From an uncultured Nitrosomonadales bacterium (GTDB lineage: Bacteria > Pseudomonadota > Gammaproteobacteria > Burkholderiales > Gallionellaceae), in the NCBI GenBank assembly GCA_903934275.1, contig CAIZNF010000586.1, positions 1 to 15,040 of the forward strand: 15,040 nucleotides of DNA, written 5' to 3'. The translations under genes were made by a program, and so were the position numbers. Positions 1 through 8,028 of the stretch are shown one piece after another. The notes beneath the pieces were generated by a model, which saw only the letters and a program-made list of their open reading frames with translations, was not told the origin of the DNA and did not search any database. Within the stretch, counting starts at the first letter, position 1. Each line of letters begins with the position of its first letter.

Positions 1-2
1 CA

Positions 3-3000
3 GACCGGCTTGACCGTGTCGAAACCCTGCGCTTTCTGTTTGGCGAACCACGTTTTATCTCGACGCTTGATCCAGAAAAGACCGACAAAAAATCCTTCAA
101 GATCGAAGATGAGGGGCTGGAACTGGCCAACCGCCTGCAACAGAAGGAAATCGCCCGGCGCTGCGCGGAATGGATACGCGACAAGGTAGAAATTCGCTCT
201 ATCCGCCAAACCAATCTGCTACACGGCAAGCTCTACCACATCCACGACGGCCATCGCGAACATGCCATTCTTGGCAGCTCCAACTTCACCCTGCGCGGTC
301 TTGGGCTTTCCGCCACACCGAACATTGAGCTAAACCTGATAGTCGATAGCGACCGCGACCGAGCCGACCTCAAGGCATGGTTTGATGACATCTGGGCTGA
401 CGACAAACTGGTGGCCGATGTCAAAGATGAGGTTTTGCGTTACCTGTCTCAGCTCTATGTGAATCACCCGCCCGAGTTTATCTACTTCAAGACGCTGTTT
501 CATGTTTTCGAGCGCTTCCTGTCTGGGCAGGCTGATGATGCCCAGCTTTTTGACCGAACCGCTATTGTAGATACCGAAATTTGGAAGGCGCTGTTCGATT
601 TCCAGAAAGACGGTGCCAAGGGCGCGATTCACAAAATCAATGCCCATAATGGCTGCATCCTTGCCGACAGCGTCGGCTTGGGCAAAACTTATACCGCGCT
701 GGCGGTAATCAAATACCACGAACTCCGAAACCTCCGCGTCCTCGTCCTCTGCCCCAAGAAACTGCGCGATAACTGGACAGTGTTTCTCGCCCAGAACAAC
801 AGTGAGCTGAACCCATTCCTCAAGGATCGCTTCGCCTACACGGTGCTTTCCCACACCGACCTGTCGCGGGAAACCGGCAAGGTGGATGGCGTCGATCTTG
901 CCACCCTTAATTGGGGGAATTTCGACCTCATCGTTATCGACGAATCTCACAATTTCCGCAATAACGTGAAGGGCAAGCGCGACGAGGACGGCAATGTTAT
1001 TCGCAAGAGTCGCTACGAACGTCTGATGCAAGACATCATCCAGACCGGCGTGAAGACCAAGGTGATGCTGCTTTCGGCCACGCCGGTAAATAATGACCTC
1101 AAGGATTTGCGCAACCAGATTTACTTTGTCACCGAAGATATAGACACAGCATTCTCACAAAGCTTTGGCATTCACAGCATCAAGGAAACCTTGGGGACTG
1201 CACAAAAAACCTTTATGGAATGGGCGATGCGTGCAGGCGAGAAGGATGCGCAGAATTTGATGGATCGACTTCCTGCCGGATTTTTCACCTTGCTCGATGA
1301 ACTCACCATCGCACGCTCGCGCAAACATATTCAGCGCTACTACCGAGCTTCACTGGCTGCCATCGGCCAGTTTCCAAAACGCGCCAGACCCATATCTATT
1401 TCCGCCGACATAGACAACAAGCATCGCTTTCCGACTTATGACCGGCTGAATGAGGAAATCGAAAAATATCAACTGGCCTTATTCAAGCCTTCTGCCTATG
1501 TGCTGCCGCAGTTCAAGAGCTTGTACGCCGGTGAAGGCGCTATCAAGAACTTCAGCCAGGAGACTCGTGAGCGCTTCCTGATCGGCATGATGAAGGTTAA
1601 TTTCCTCAAGCGCCTGGAAAGCTCCGTGCGTTCTTTCGCCATCACGATGGATCGCACAGTCAAAAAACTCGAAGACCTGGAAGCGCGTATTGGTCAGTAT
1701 CAGGGATTGCGCGATGCCAAAGCGCAGGAATTGCAATCAGAACTTTTTATCATGGAAGCAGAGGAAGACGAAGAGCTGCGTGAGGCCTTTGAGGTCGGCA
1801 CGCTCAAATATCGCCTTGAGCACATGGACGTTGATCGATGGCTGGCAGACTTGGCCAGCGACAAGCAACAACTATCAATGCTTGCGGAAAGCGCCGATGG
1901 CGTAACACCAGAGCGCGATGCCAAGCTCGCTGAACTGAAAAAGATCATCGAACAAAAGGTCAGGCACCCAACCACCAATAACCTTGGCGAAGAGAACCGC
2001 AAGATTATTGTCTTCTGTGCCTTTGCCGACACGGCAGCCTACCTTTACGAAAACCTTGAGGACTGGGCGCGCAACAAGCTCAGCGTTCACATTGCGCTGG
2101 TGTCCGGCGGCGCAAAACCGAATCGCACCACCTTCGGCCACGCAGATTTCAGCCAGATACTTACCAATTTTTCGCCGCGCGCCAAGCAGCGGGCGAAAAT
2201 GAAAACCATGCCACAGGATAGCGAGATCGACATCCTGATTGCCACCGACTGTATTTCAGAAGGGCAAAACCTTCAGGATTGCGACCTGTTGGCGAACTAC
2301 GACATCCACTGGAACCCGGTGCGCATCATTCAGCGCTTCGGTCGTATCGACCGGATTGGCAGTCAGAACAAGGAAATTCAGCTCATCAATTTCTGGCCGA
2401 CCCCTGACCTCAACAAGTACATCAACCTCAAAAACCGTGTTGAAGCCCGCATGGCGCTGGTGGACATCTCCGCCACTGCCGAGGACAACATCCTGCAATC
2501 TGATGAGCTGCAAGAGCTGATTAAGGGCGACATGCGCTACCGCGACAAGCAACTCATGCGGCTTAAAGATGAAGTGCTCGATCTGGAAGACTTCAACGAG
2601 AGCGTATCCATCAATGAATTCACCCTCGACGATTTCCGCATGGAACTGGCAACGTATATCGAGGCCAACAAAGCCAAGCTGGAGGAAGCCCCTTTCGGCC
2701 TCTATGCTGTCGTGCCGCCCCATCCAGAATTTCAGACTATCCAACCGGGTGCCATTTATTGTCTGAAACAACGTATCGAGGCCAGTGGCAACGAAGCCGT
2801 CAACCCGCTCCAGCCCTATTTCCTTGTCTACATCCGCGACGATGGTGAAGTGCGCTACAACTTTACCAGCCCGAAGCAGGTGCTCGAAATTTTCCGAACC
2901 GTGAGCCAGGGCAAGGTTGAACCCTATGCGCAACTTTGCGAATTGTTTGATACCGAGACAAATAACGGTGAGGACATGAGCCAATACAGCGCCCTGTTGG

Positions 3001-3149
3001 AACGTGCCGTTACCGCCATCGCCGCGCAGTTTGAGCGGAAGAATGCGGGCAATCTCTTCGCCGGGCGCGGTGGCAAACTTACCGATGCGGGCAAACAAGT
3101 GAAATCCGCTGGAGACTTCGACCTTATCACTTGGCTTGTGATAAAGTAG
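3..3149 (+). CDS. PLD nuclease-SNF2 helicase fusion, 5' end missing
   Basis: The frame is open from the window edge to the TAG at 3147, so the true start lies upstream; a GTG at 411 is only an internal codon. Counting from position 3, residues 74-94 carry a phospholipase-D type motif (H74, K76, D82, then GSSN at 91-94). A superfamily 2/SNF2 helicase follows: Walker A with GLGKT at about 225, DESH at 313-316, LLSATP at about 356, and in the second RecA lobe FCAFADT, ATDCISEGQNLQ and QRFGRIDRIG at about 777. It probably translocates on duplex DNA and may cut it through the PLD domain. It heads a locus with an adenine methylase and an ATPase, which suggests it is the effector of a restriction-like defence system. 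The fusion and motifs are seen directly; the defence role is inferred. DISARM DrmD and type III Res are the nearest alternatives, but the PLD fusion argues against Res. Confidence 0.93.
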   Translation, partial: DRLDRVETLRFLFGEPRFISTLDPEKTDKKSFKIEDEGLELANRLQQKEIARRCAEWIRDKVEIRSIRQTNLLHGKLYHIHDGHREHAILGSSNFTLRGLGLSATPNIELNLIVDSDRDRADLKAWFDDIWADDKLVADVKDEVLRYLSQLYVNHPPEFIYFKTLFHVFERFLSGQADDAQLFDRTAIVDTEIWKALFDFQKDGAKGAIHKINAHNGCILADSVGLGKTYTALAVIKYHELRNLRVLVLCPKKLRDNWTVFLAQNNSELNPFLKDRFAYTVLSHTDLSRETGKVDGVDLATLNWGNFDLIVIDESHNFRNNVKGKRDEDGNVIRKSRYERLMQDIIQTGVKTKVMLLSATPVNNDLKDLRNQIYFVTEDIDTAFSQSFGIHSIKETLGTAQKTFMEWAMRAGEKDAQNLMDRLPAGFFTLLDELTIARSRKHIQRYYRASLAAIGQFPKRARPISISADIDNKHRFPTYDRLNEEIEKYQLALFKPSAYVLPQFKSLYAGEGAIKNFSQETRERFLIGMMKVNFLKRLESSVRSFAITMDRTVKKLEDLEARIGQYQGLRDAKAQELQSELFIMEAEEDEELREAFEVGTLKYRLEHMDVDRWLADLASDKQQLSMLAESADGVTPERDAKLAELKKIIEQKVRHPTTNNLGEENRKIIVFCAFADTAAYLYENLEDWARNKLSVHIALVSGGAKPNRTTFGHADFSQILTNFSPRAKQRAKMKTMPQDSEIDILIATDCISEGQNLQDCDLLANYDIHWNPVRIIQRFGRIDRIGSQNKEIQLINFWPTPDLNKYINLKNRVEARMALVDISATAEDNILQSDELQELIKGDMRYRDKQLMRLKDEVLDLEDFNESVSINEFTLDDFRMELATYIEANKAKLEEAPFGLYAVVPPHPEFQTIQPGAIYCLKQRIEASGNEAVNPLQPYFLVYIRDDGEVRYNFTSPKQVLEIFRTVSQGKVEPYAQLCELFDTETNNGEDMSQYSALLERAVTAIAAQFERKNAGNLFAGRGGKLTDAGKQVKSAGDFDLITWLVIK

Positions 3150-3174
3150 CTACGGATTCATATATACAAGGAGG
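3147..3174 (+). promoter_or_regulatory. Upstream region of vapBC with strong ribosome site
   Basis: The 30 bases between the helicase stop and vapB contain the 8-base palindrome GTAGCTAC (3147-3154), an AT-rich TATATA (3161-3166) and an excellent Shine-Dalgarno AAGGAGG (3168-3174), five bases before the ATG. TAGCTAC recurs just inside vapB at about 3183. These could be an autoregulatory operator and a -10 box, since VapBC pairs repress themselves, but no convincing -35 box is correctly spaced. The ribosome site is secure; the operator and promoter are weak guesses. Confidence 0.4.
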
Positions 3175-3179
3175 CTATC

Positions 3180-3431
3180 ATGTTAGCTACCGCGAAACTA
3201 TTTAAAACCGGACACAGTCAGGCAGTGCGCTTGCCCAAGGCATGCAGGTTGCCGGGCGACGAAGTCTGGGTGCATAAAAACGAAGTAACAGGCGTTGTCA
3301 CCCTCACGCCCAAAAAACACACAACTACAGGCTTGGATGAAATGTTCAGACTGATCACAGAAGCAGATGTGCCGGATGAATTCATGGCGGAGCGCGACAA
3401 TCAACCCGGCGAATTCAGGAAGATTTTTTGA
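3180..3431 (+). CDS. vapB: VapB-type antitoxin (AbrB/MazE fold)
   Basis: This is an 83-residue protein with an N-terminal SpoVT/AbrB-like swapped-hairpin DNA-binding domain: the segment AKLFKTGHSQAVRLPK at residues 5-20 is the typical VapB core. The C-terminal part (about 50-83) is charged and would be the toxin-binding tail. It would neutralise VapC and repress its own promoter. The ATG at 3180 is fixed by the AAGGAGG five bases upstream. The stop codon overlaps the vapC start by one base (TGATG), so the two are translationally coupled. The pair sits between the helicase and methylase genes of the defence locus. Confidence 0.9.
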   Translation: MLATAKLFKTGHSQAVRLPKACRLPGDEVWVHKNEVTGVVTLTPKKHTTTGLDEMFRLITEADVPDEFMAERDNQPGEFRKIF

Positions 3432-3838
3432 TGCCAAACTACCTGCTTGATACAGATATTTGCAGCTATGCGATCAAGCGTAAACAGCCGGAATTGTTGA
3501 GCAAAATACGCGCAGGATTGATTCACGAAGAAATCGCCATTTCCGCTATTACACGCGGCGAATTGTTGTATGGCCTTGAAATCGCACCCAATGCCACCTC
3601 GCTTAAACGCGCAGTACTCGCTTTTCTAGAATACATACCCTGCCTGGAGTGGCCGGTTTCAGCGGCAGATCACTATGCCAAACTGCGCGGCTCCCAAAAG
3701 ATGACGGGCAATCACGTGGGCTATATGGATACCCTGATTGCTTGTCATGCCCTTGCTGAAAACTTGATACTGGTCACCAACAACGAACGTGATTTTTCCC
3801 GTATTCCCGGCTTGAAAATCGAAAACTGGGCAGCATAG
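3431..3838 (+). CDS. vapC: VapC-type toxin, PIN-domain ribonuclease
   Basis: This is a 135-residue PIN-domain protein of normal VapC length. Acidic active-site residues are visible: LLDTDICSYAIK near the N-terminus, ITRGELLYGLE at about residues 40-50, MDTLIACHA near residue 99, and the end motif LVTNNERDFSRIPGL. VapC toxins are Mg-dependent RNases that often cut initiator tRNA or rRNA; the target here cannot be read from sequence. The ATG at 3431 overlaps the vapB stop and gives the canonical start MPNYLLDTDI. A TTG three bases earlier is possible but unnecessary. The pair may act as an addiction or abortive-infection module for the surrounding restriction genes, which is inference. Confidence 0.93.
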   Translation: MPNYLLDTDICSYAIKRKQPELLSKIRAGLIHEEIAISAITRGELLYGLEIAPNATSLKRAVLAFLEYIPCLEWPVSAADHYAKLRGSQKMTGNHVGYMDTLIACHALAENLILVTNNERDFSRIPGLKIENWAA

Positions 3839-3865
3839 CTGCGAGCACACACAAAGCAATCCACA

Positions 3866-5053
3866 ATGAGCGATATACAGCTACGCACGCGCCTTGAAAA
3901 GGTTTTGAAGTCAACGGCCACCGGTGACTTGCGCGCAAGCGCCCTAGAGCTACTCTCTACCCTCGGCTACGCCAGCAACAAAACACTGGATTGGCCCACT
4001 CAACCTCAGGCTTTTTCACGCGAGGTTGAAACCCTGCTGGGTGGCACCCAGCATCTCAATGTCGAAGCGGCCTGCTTGGCAGACTGGTCTAGCGTATCCT
4101 TCTTGTTCCAGCTCACCAACGACGAACTTCCCTCGCTTGCCGCCGGGCAAATGAGTTTTTTCAGCAATACCGGCGTGCAGCCCTACCAGATAGAAAGCTT
4201 CATTTTTCTGGCGATTGATCTTAAGCCTGGAAATTGGTCGCGCACACGGCTGGCGCGCATCACCCGCGAGTTGAACCGGCTTTTCCCTATGCCCGTAATC
4301 GTGCTGTATCGTCATCCTGGGCACGACCAAGAGGCTATGCTTTCGCTGGCCGTGATCAATCGGCGTGCTCATAAACGTGATTCCTCGCGTGACGTGATGG
4401 ACGGCAAGATTTCCATCATCAAGGATATTGATCTCCACAATCCGCATGCTGCCCACCTCCGCATACTGGAAAGCATGGCGCTATCTTTGGTATCCACGAA
4501 ATACGTGCCTTCCAGCTTCACTCAGCTATACGAAGCTTGGTTGAGCGTGCTGGATGTCAAAGCACTGAACGAAAAATTCTACAAAGAGTTGGCAGACTGG
4601 TACTACTGGGCACTGCGCGAAGAAACAGGGGTGCGCTTCCCCCAAGGCCAGCCGCTGGATGATTCCCACGACCCCGCCATTACTGGCCGCCCCTCAGTGG
4701 CAATGATCCGCCTGCTCACCCGGCTGATTTTCGTTTGGTTCCTCAAAGAGAAACGCTTGGTGCCAAGCGAGTTGTTTGACGAAAAAGCACTTGCCAAACT
4801 TTTGTGTGTGTCGCCATATCAACAGCAGCGCGAAGGCAATTACTACAAAGCGGTGCTGCAGAATCTTTTCTTTGCCACCCTCAACACTGAAACCAGTGCC
4901 GAGGACGAAGACGGGAACAAGCGCGTGTATGGCGTGAGGATGCAGGCCCCAAGCGACTGGAGAAATACCTCATCCATACCGTTTATCGCTATAAGAAAGA
5001 ATTCAAAACTCCCGACGAAGCCATTGCGCTCTTCCGTAAAGTGCCCTTCCTGA
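3866..5053 (+). CDS. Eco57I-type methyltransferase, N-terminal part (frameshifted)
   Basis: This is the N-terminal part of a large N6-adenine DNA methyltransferase. It starts at ATG 3866, 27 bases after vapC, with only a weak ribosome site. The first about 220 residues include segments I recall from this family's non-catalytic N-terminus (IESFIFLAIDLK, RELNRLFPMPVIVLYRH, LAVINRRAHKRD, IIKDIDLHNPHAAH). A helical region with LLTRLIFVWFLKEKRLVPSELFD follows at about 287. The frame stays family-like up to about 4910, then turns to unrelated sequence and stops at 5051. The continuation is found one frame back. Adding one base at the GGG at 4913-4915 joins both parts into a 1387-residue protein, a plausible full length for the family. 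Confidence 0.85.
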   Translation: MSDIQLRTRLEKVLKSTATGDLRASALELLSTLGYASNKTLDWPTQPQAFSREVETLLGGTQHLNVEAACLADWSSVSFLFQLTNDELPSLAAGQMSFFSNTGVQPYQIESFIFLAIDLKPGNWSRTRLARITRELNRLFPMPVIVLYRHPGHDQEAMLSLAVINRRAHKRDSSRDVMDGKISIIKDIDLHNPHAAHLRILESMALSLVSTKYVPSSFTQLYEAWLSVLDVKALNEKFYKELADWYYWALREETGVRFPQGQPLDDSHDPAITGRPSVAMIRLLTRLIFVWFLKEKRLVPSELFDEKALAKLLCVSPYQQQREGNYYKAVLQNLFFATLNTETSAEDEDGNKRVYGVRMQAPSDWRNTSSIPFIAIRKNSKLPTKPLRSSVKCPS

Positions 5054-8028
5054 ACGGTGGTTTGTTTGAGTGTCTGGACAAGCTGGTCACACCTGATGAC
5101 CTTGCACGCGACCCCACCCTTGCCGAGCTCGTGGTGACAGAAGGCCGTCAAACCGTGCTGCGCGTGGATGGTTTTTCTGAACGGACGGAAAACCCGCTCT
5201 ACATACCCAACGAATTGTTTTTCTCAGACGGAAAAGAGGGTGTCGATCTCAACGAAATCTATCAAACCAAGAACCGCAAATACAAACCACGCGGCCTGCT
5301 GAAGATATTCGAGAGCTACAAATTCACCATCGAAGAAAACACCCCGGTGGAAGAAGAAGTCGCCCTTGACCCTGAATTGCTCGGCAAGGTATTTGAAAAC
5401 CTGTTGGCCAGCTATAACCCAGACACCAAGACCACCGCTCGCAAAAAAAGCGGCTCGTTCTACACTCCGCGCGAAGTGGTGGACTACATGGCAGACGAAG
5501 CGCTGGTTGCCTACTTTGAGCATGCCTTGGAAGCGCGTACGGGAGCAAAGGTTGCAGCTCCCGCGCAACATGGCGTGCTGAATTTGGGGGCTGGTGGGGG
5601 CGACCTGGACTTGACGTTTTCTACTAACGAGGCTGACCAGCAATCAGCGAGTAACCCAGGGACTGAGCTGGCAAGCCGCTTGCGCCAACTGCTCAGCTAC
5701 CGCCACCCCAGTCACGATTTCAATGACGGTGAAAAGCAGCAACTCATCCGCGCCATCGAGCAACTGCGCGTGCTCGACCCAGCCTGTGGTTCGGGCGCAT
5801 TCCCCATGGGTATCCTGCAAAAGCTGGTGCATGTGCTGCGCAAGCTCGACGACAGCCCGCCCAACGCATTATGGAAAGCGCAGAACCGCGCCCCGCTGGA
5901 GCAGCATCTGGCCAGCGCCAAAACCTTGCCCGACCCCAATCTGCGCGAAGAGCAAATCACCCAGGCGCAAGCTGCACTGGATAAATTCGACCAGGATTTC
6001 GCCGACCCGGATTATGCCGACTACGCCCGCAAGCTCTACCTGATCGAGAAATGCCTGTATGGCGTGGACATCCAGCCCGTGGCGGTGCAGATCGCCAAGC
6101 TGCGCTTTTTCATCTCGCTGGTGGTGGAACAGAAGCTCGATGAAGGGCGCAACCGGCTCACCCCGTTGCCCAATCTGGAAACCAAGATTGTCGCCGCCAA
6201 CTCGCTGCTGCCGATCCCGCGCACGCATCGACAAGGTGACCTGTTCGCCAACCCCGCCGTGGCTGAAAAAGAAAAGGAGCTGCGCGAAGCCAATGCCAGC
6301 CACTTCGCCGCCAAGCGTTTCGCCGACAAACGCAAACGCAAGGCGCGCATCCTGCGCCTGCGCGACGAACTGGTCGCGTTGCTCAAGGCAGATCAAATGC
6401 TGCTCGATCCAACGGATGCGGATCGCATGGCCGCTTGGGATCCGTTCGACCAGAACCGTCATGCCGACTTCTTCGACCCCGAATGGATGTTCGGCTTTTC
6501 GCGCGGCTTTGACGTGCTGATCGGCAACCCGCCCTATGTGCGACAAGAGTCCATCAAGGACGACAAGCCGCGCTACAAGCCGCACTACGAGTGCTACAAC
6601 GGCACGGCAGACTTGTATGTGTATTTTTACGAACGCTCGTTCCAGTTGCTCAACCCCTATGGCGTGCTGAGCTTCATCACCAGCAACAAATGGTTTCGCG
6701 CCAAATATGGCACAGACTTGCGCCGCTACATGGTCTCTCACACCGAGATGCGCCAGATCATCGACTTTGGCGATGAGACCGTATTCGATGCGCTGGCCTA
6801 CCCCACCATCGTGATTGCCACCAAGCGGGCAGAGACGGATGTGTTGACCAACGCGCGCAACGACGTATTAACCTTGAACTGGGATAGCAACAACCCGGCG
6901 CACCAAGTAGCGCACTTCCCCGAGGTGTTCGCCGCCGAGCACTTTGCCGTGCCGCAATCAGAGTTGAAGGCAGGCGGCTGGCAACTGGAGCCGCCAACCC
7001 AGCGCCGCCTGCTGGAGCGACTGCGCAAGGCGGGGCAGCCGCTGGGGGATTATTGCCAAGATCATTTTTATCGTGGCATCTTGACCGGCCTAAACGAAGC
7101 CTTTGTCATCAGTCGTGAGCAGCGGGATGGATTGATTGCGGATGATCCGAAATCGGCGGAAATCATCAAGCCGTTTTTGCGCGGCAAAGACATCAAGCGC
7201 TGGAACGTCCAGTTCGCCGAACAATACCTCCTCAAGATCGAATCGTCGGAAAATAAGCAACACCCGTGGAGTGGGTTGCCGCTGGCAGCTGCCGAAAAAC
7301 TATTTGCCAAAACTTACCCAGCCATTTACGCATGGTTTATTGCTGAAGACAGACGGCAGCAGCTCATTGACCGGACAGATCAAGGTCACTATTTTTGGGA
7401 ATTGCGTTCTTGTGCATATTGGGAAGAATTCGAGCAGCCGAAAATCATCATTCCTGCTATCGCTGCCAGCCCCATTGCATCAATTGACGATCTTGGATAT
7501 TTCAGCAACAACAAGTCCACAATTTTTATTCCCCCCTCCATCGCACTGGCAGCATCATGCGTGAACTCGCCGATTGCAGCTTGGTTAGCGACTCAAACTT
7601 TTTCAACCAAGCAGGGCGGATTCTTCGACTTTGAGCCGCGCTATTCCGGGCAAATTCCGATACCCACAACGAGTACAACCCAGCTTGTTGTAATCGAAAG
7701 GCTCGTATGTGCAATCACAATTGGGCTTGCCGCGTCAGAGTACGAACGCCTCCTCAACGGTTTGGTTTACGAATTGTTCTTTGCCGAAGACCTGCACGCC
7801 AAAGGCATCCGCCTGTTTGATGCCAGCGCCAAGGCAGGCATCGCAGACTGGCCCGCGCCCGATGAGACTGCGGGCAAGAAGAGGCCAGAAAAGGTTGCTC
7901 AGCTTGCTTGGAACTTGCGCGCCAGCAGCACTGCCGAGGAAATCTTCCAGCCCCGCCATCCCATCTACGGCATGTTGTTTGAGCTGCAAGCCGTGGAGGT
8001 TGTCCGCATCATTGAAGGGGTGGCATGA
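4891..8028 (+). CDS. Eco57I-type N6-adenine methyltransferase, catalytic part
   Basis: This is the catalytic remainder of the methylase begun at 3866. Its frame is open from 4891 and family-like from about 4915 (KYLIHTVYRYKKEF, then KVPFLNGGLFECLDK). Visible motifs are FYTPREVVDYM at about 5458, SAM-binding motif I LDPACGSGAF at 5773-5802, YGVDIQPVAVQIAKLRFF at about 6058, and catalytic NPPY at 6526-6537. A TaqI/Eco57I-like target-recognition region follows, with FYRGILTGLNEAFVI at about 7066 and FLRGKDIKRW at about 7174. It would methylate adenine in the host's recognition site to mark self DNA. No clear PD-(D/E)XK nuclease motif is visible, so cutting is probably left to the helicase-PLD partner. 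The stop overlaps the next start (ATGA). Confidence 0.9.
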   Translation, partial: NQCRGRRREQARVWREDAGPKRLEKYLIHTVYRYKKEFKTPDEAIALFRKVPFLNGGLFECLDKLVTPDDLARDPTLAELVVTEGRQTVLRVDGFSERTENPLYIPNELFFSDGKEGVDLNEIYQTKNRKYKPRGLLKIFESYKFTIEENTPVEEEVALDPELLGKVFENLLASYNPDTKTTARKKSGSFYTPREVVDYMADEALVAYFEHALEARTGAKVAAPAQHGVLNLGAGGGDLDLTFSTNEADQQSASNPGTELASRLRQLLSYRHPSHDFNDGEKQQLIRAIEQLRVLDPACGSGAFPMGILQKLVHVLRKLDDSPPNALWKAQNRAPLEQHLASAKTLPDPNLREEQITQAQAALDKFDQDFADPDYADYARKLYLIEKCLYGVDIQPVAVQIAKLRFFISLVVEQKLDEGRNRLTPLPNLETKIVAANSLLPIPRTHRQGDLFANPAVAEKEKELREANASHFAAKRFADKRKRKARILRLRDELVALLKADQMLLDPTDADRMAAWDPFDQNRHADFFDPEWMFGFSRGFDVLIGNPPYVRQESIKDDKPRYKPHYECYNGTADLYVYFYERSFQLLNPYGVLSFITSNKWFRAKYGTDLRRYMVSHTEMRQIIDFGDETVFDALAYPTIVIATKRAETDVLTNARNDVLTLNWDSNNPAHQVAHFPEVFAAEHFAVPQSELKAGGWQLEPPTQRRLLERLRKAGQPLGDYCQDHFYRGILTGLNEAFVISREQRDGLIADDPKSAEIIKPFLRGKDIKRWNVQFAEQYLLKIESSENKQHPWSGLPLAAAEKLFAKTYPAIYAWFIAEDRRQQLIDRTDQGHYFWELRSCAYWEEFEQPKIIIPAIAASPIASIDDLGYFSNNKSTIFIPPSIALAASCVNSPIAAWLATQTFSTKQGGFFDFEPRYSGQIPIPTTSTTQLVVIERLVCAITIGLAASEYERLLNGLVYELFFAEDLHAKGIRLFDASAKAGIADWPAPDETAGKKRPEKVAQLAWNLRASSTAEEIFQPRHPIYGMLFELQAVEVVRIIEGVA
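4913..4915 (+). other. Apparent one-base loss in methylase gene
   Basis: Frame 2 is family-like up to about 4912 and frame 1 is family-like from about 4917. Restoring one G in this GGG run gives the continuous reading EDEDGEQARVWREDAG and a single 1387-residue protein. The exact base is inferred; the shift must lie between the frame-1 stop at 4888 and the conserved segment starting near 4954. No in-frame slippery heptamer lies in this stretch. Confidence 0.65.

Noticed and set aside
330..1031. Long minus-strand open frames opposite the helicase, methylase and DUF4062 genes
   Set aside because: They mirror strongly supported + strand genes with clear motifs, have no ribosome sites, and resemble no family; they are antisense shadows.
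3825..3842. GCAGC-ATA-GCTGC hairpin after vapC as a terminator
   Set aside because: The stem is only five bases and no T tract follows; the methylase continues on the same strand 27 bases after vapC.
4891..5053. Programmed -1 frameshift in the methylase
   Set aside because: No slippery heptamer lies in frame before the switch, and the downstream frame is already family-like early in the overlap. A base loss explains it better.
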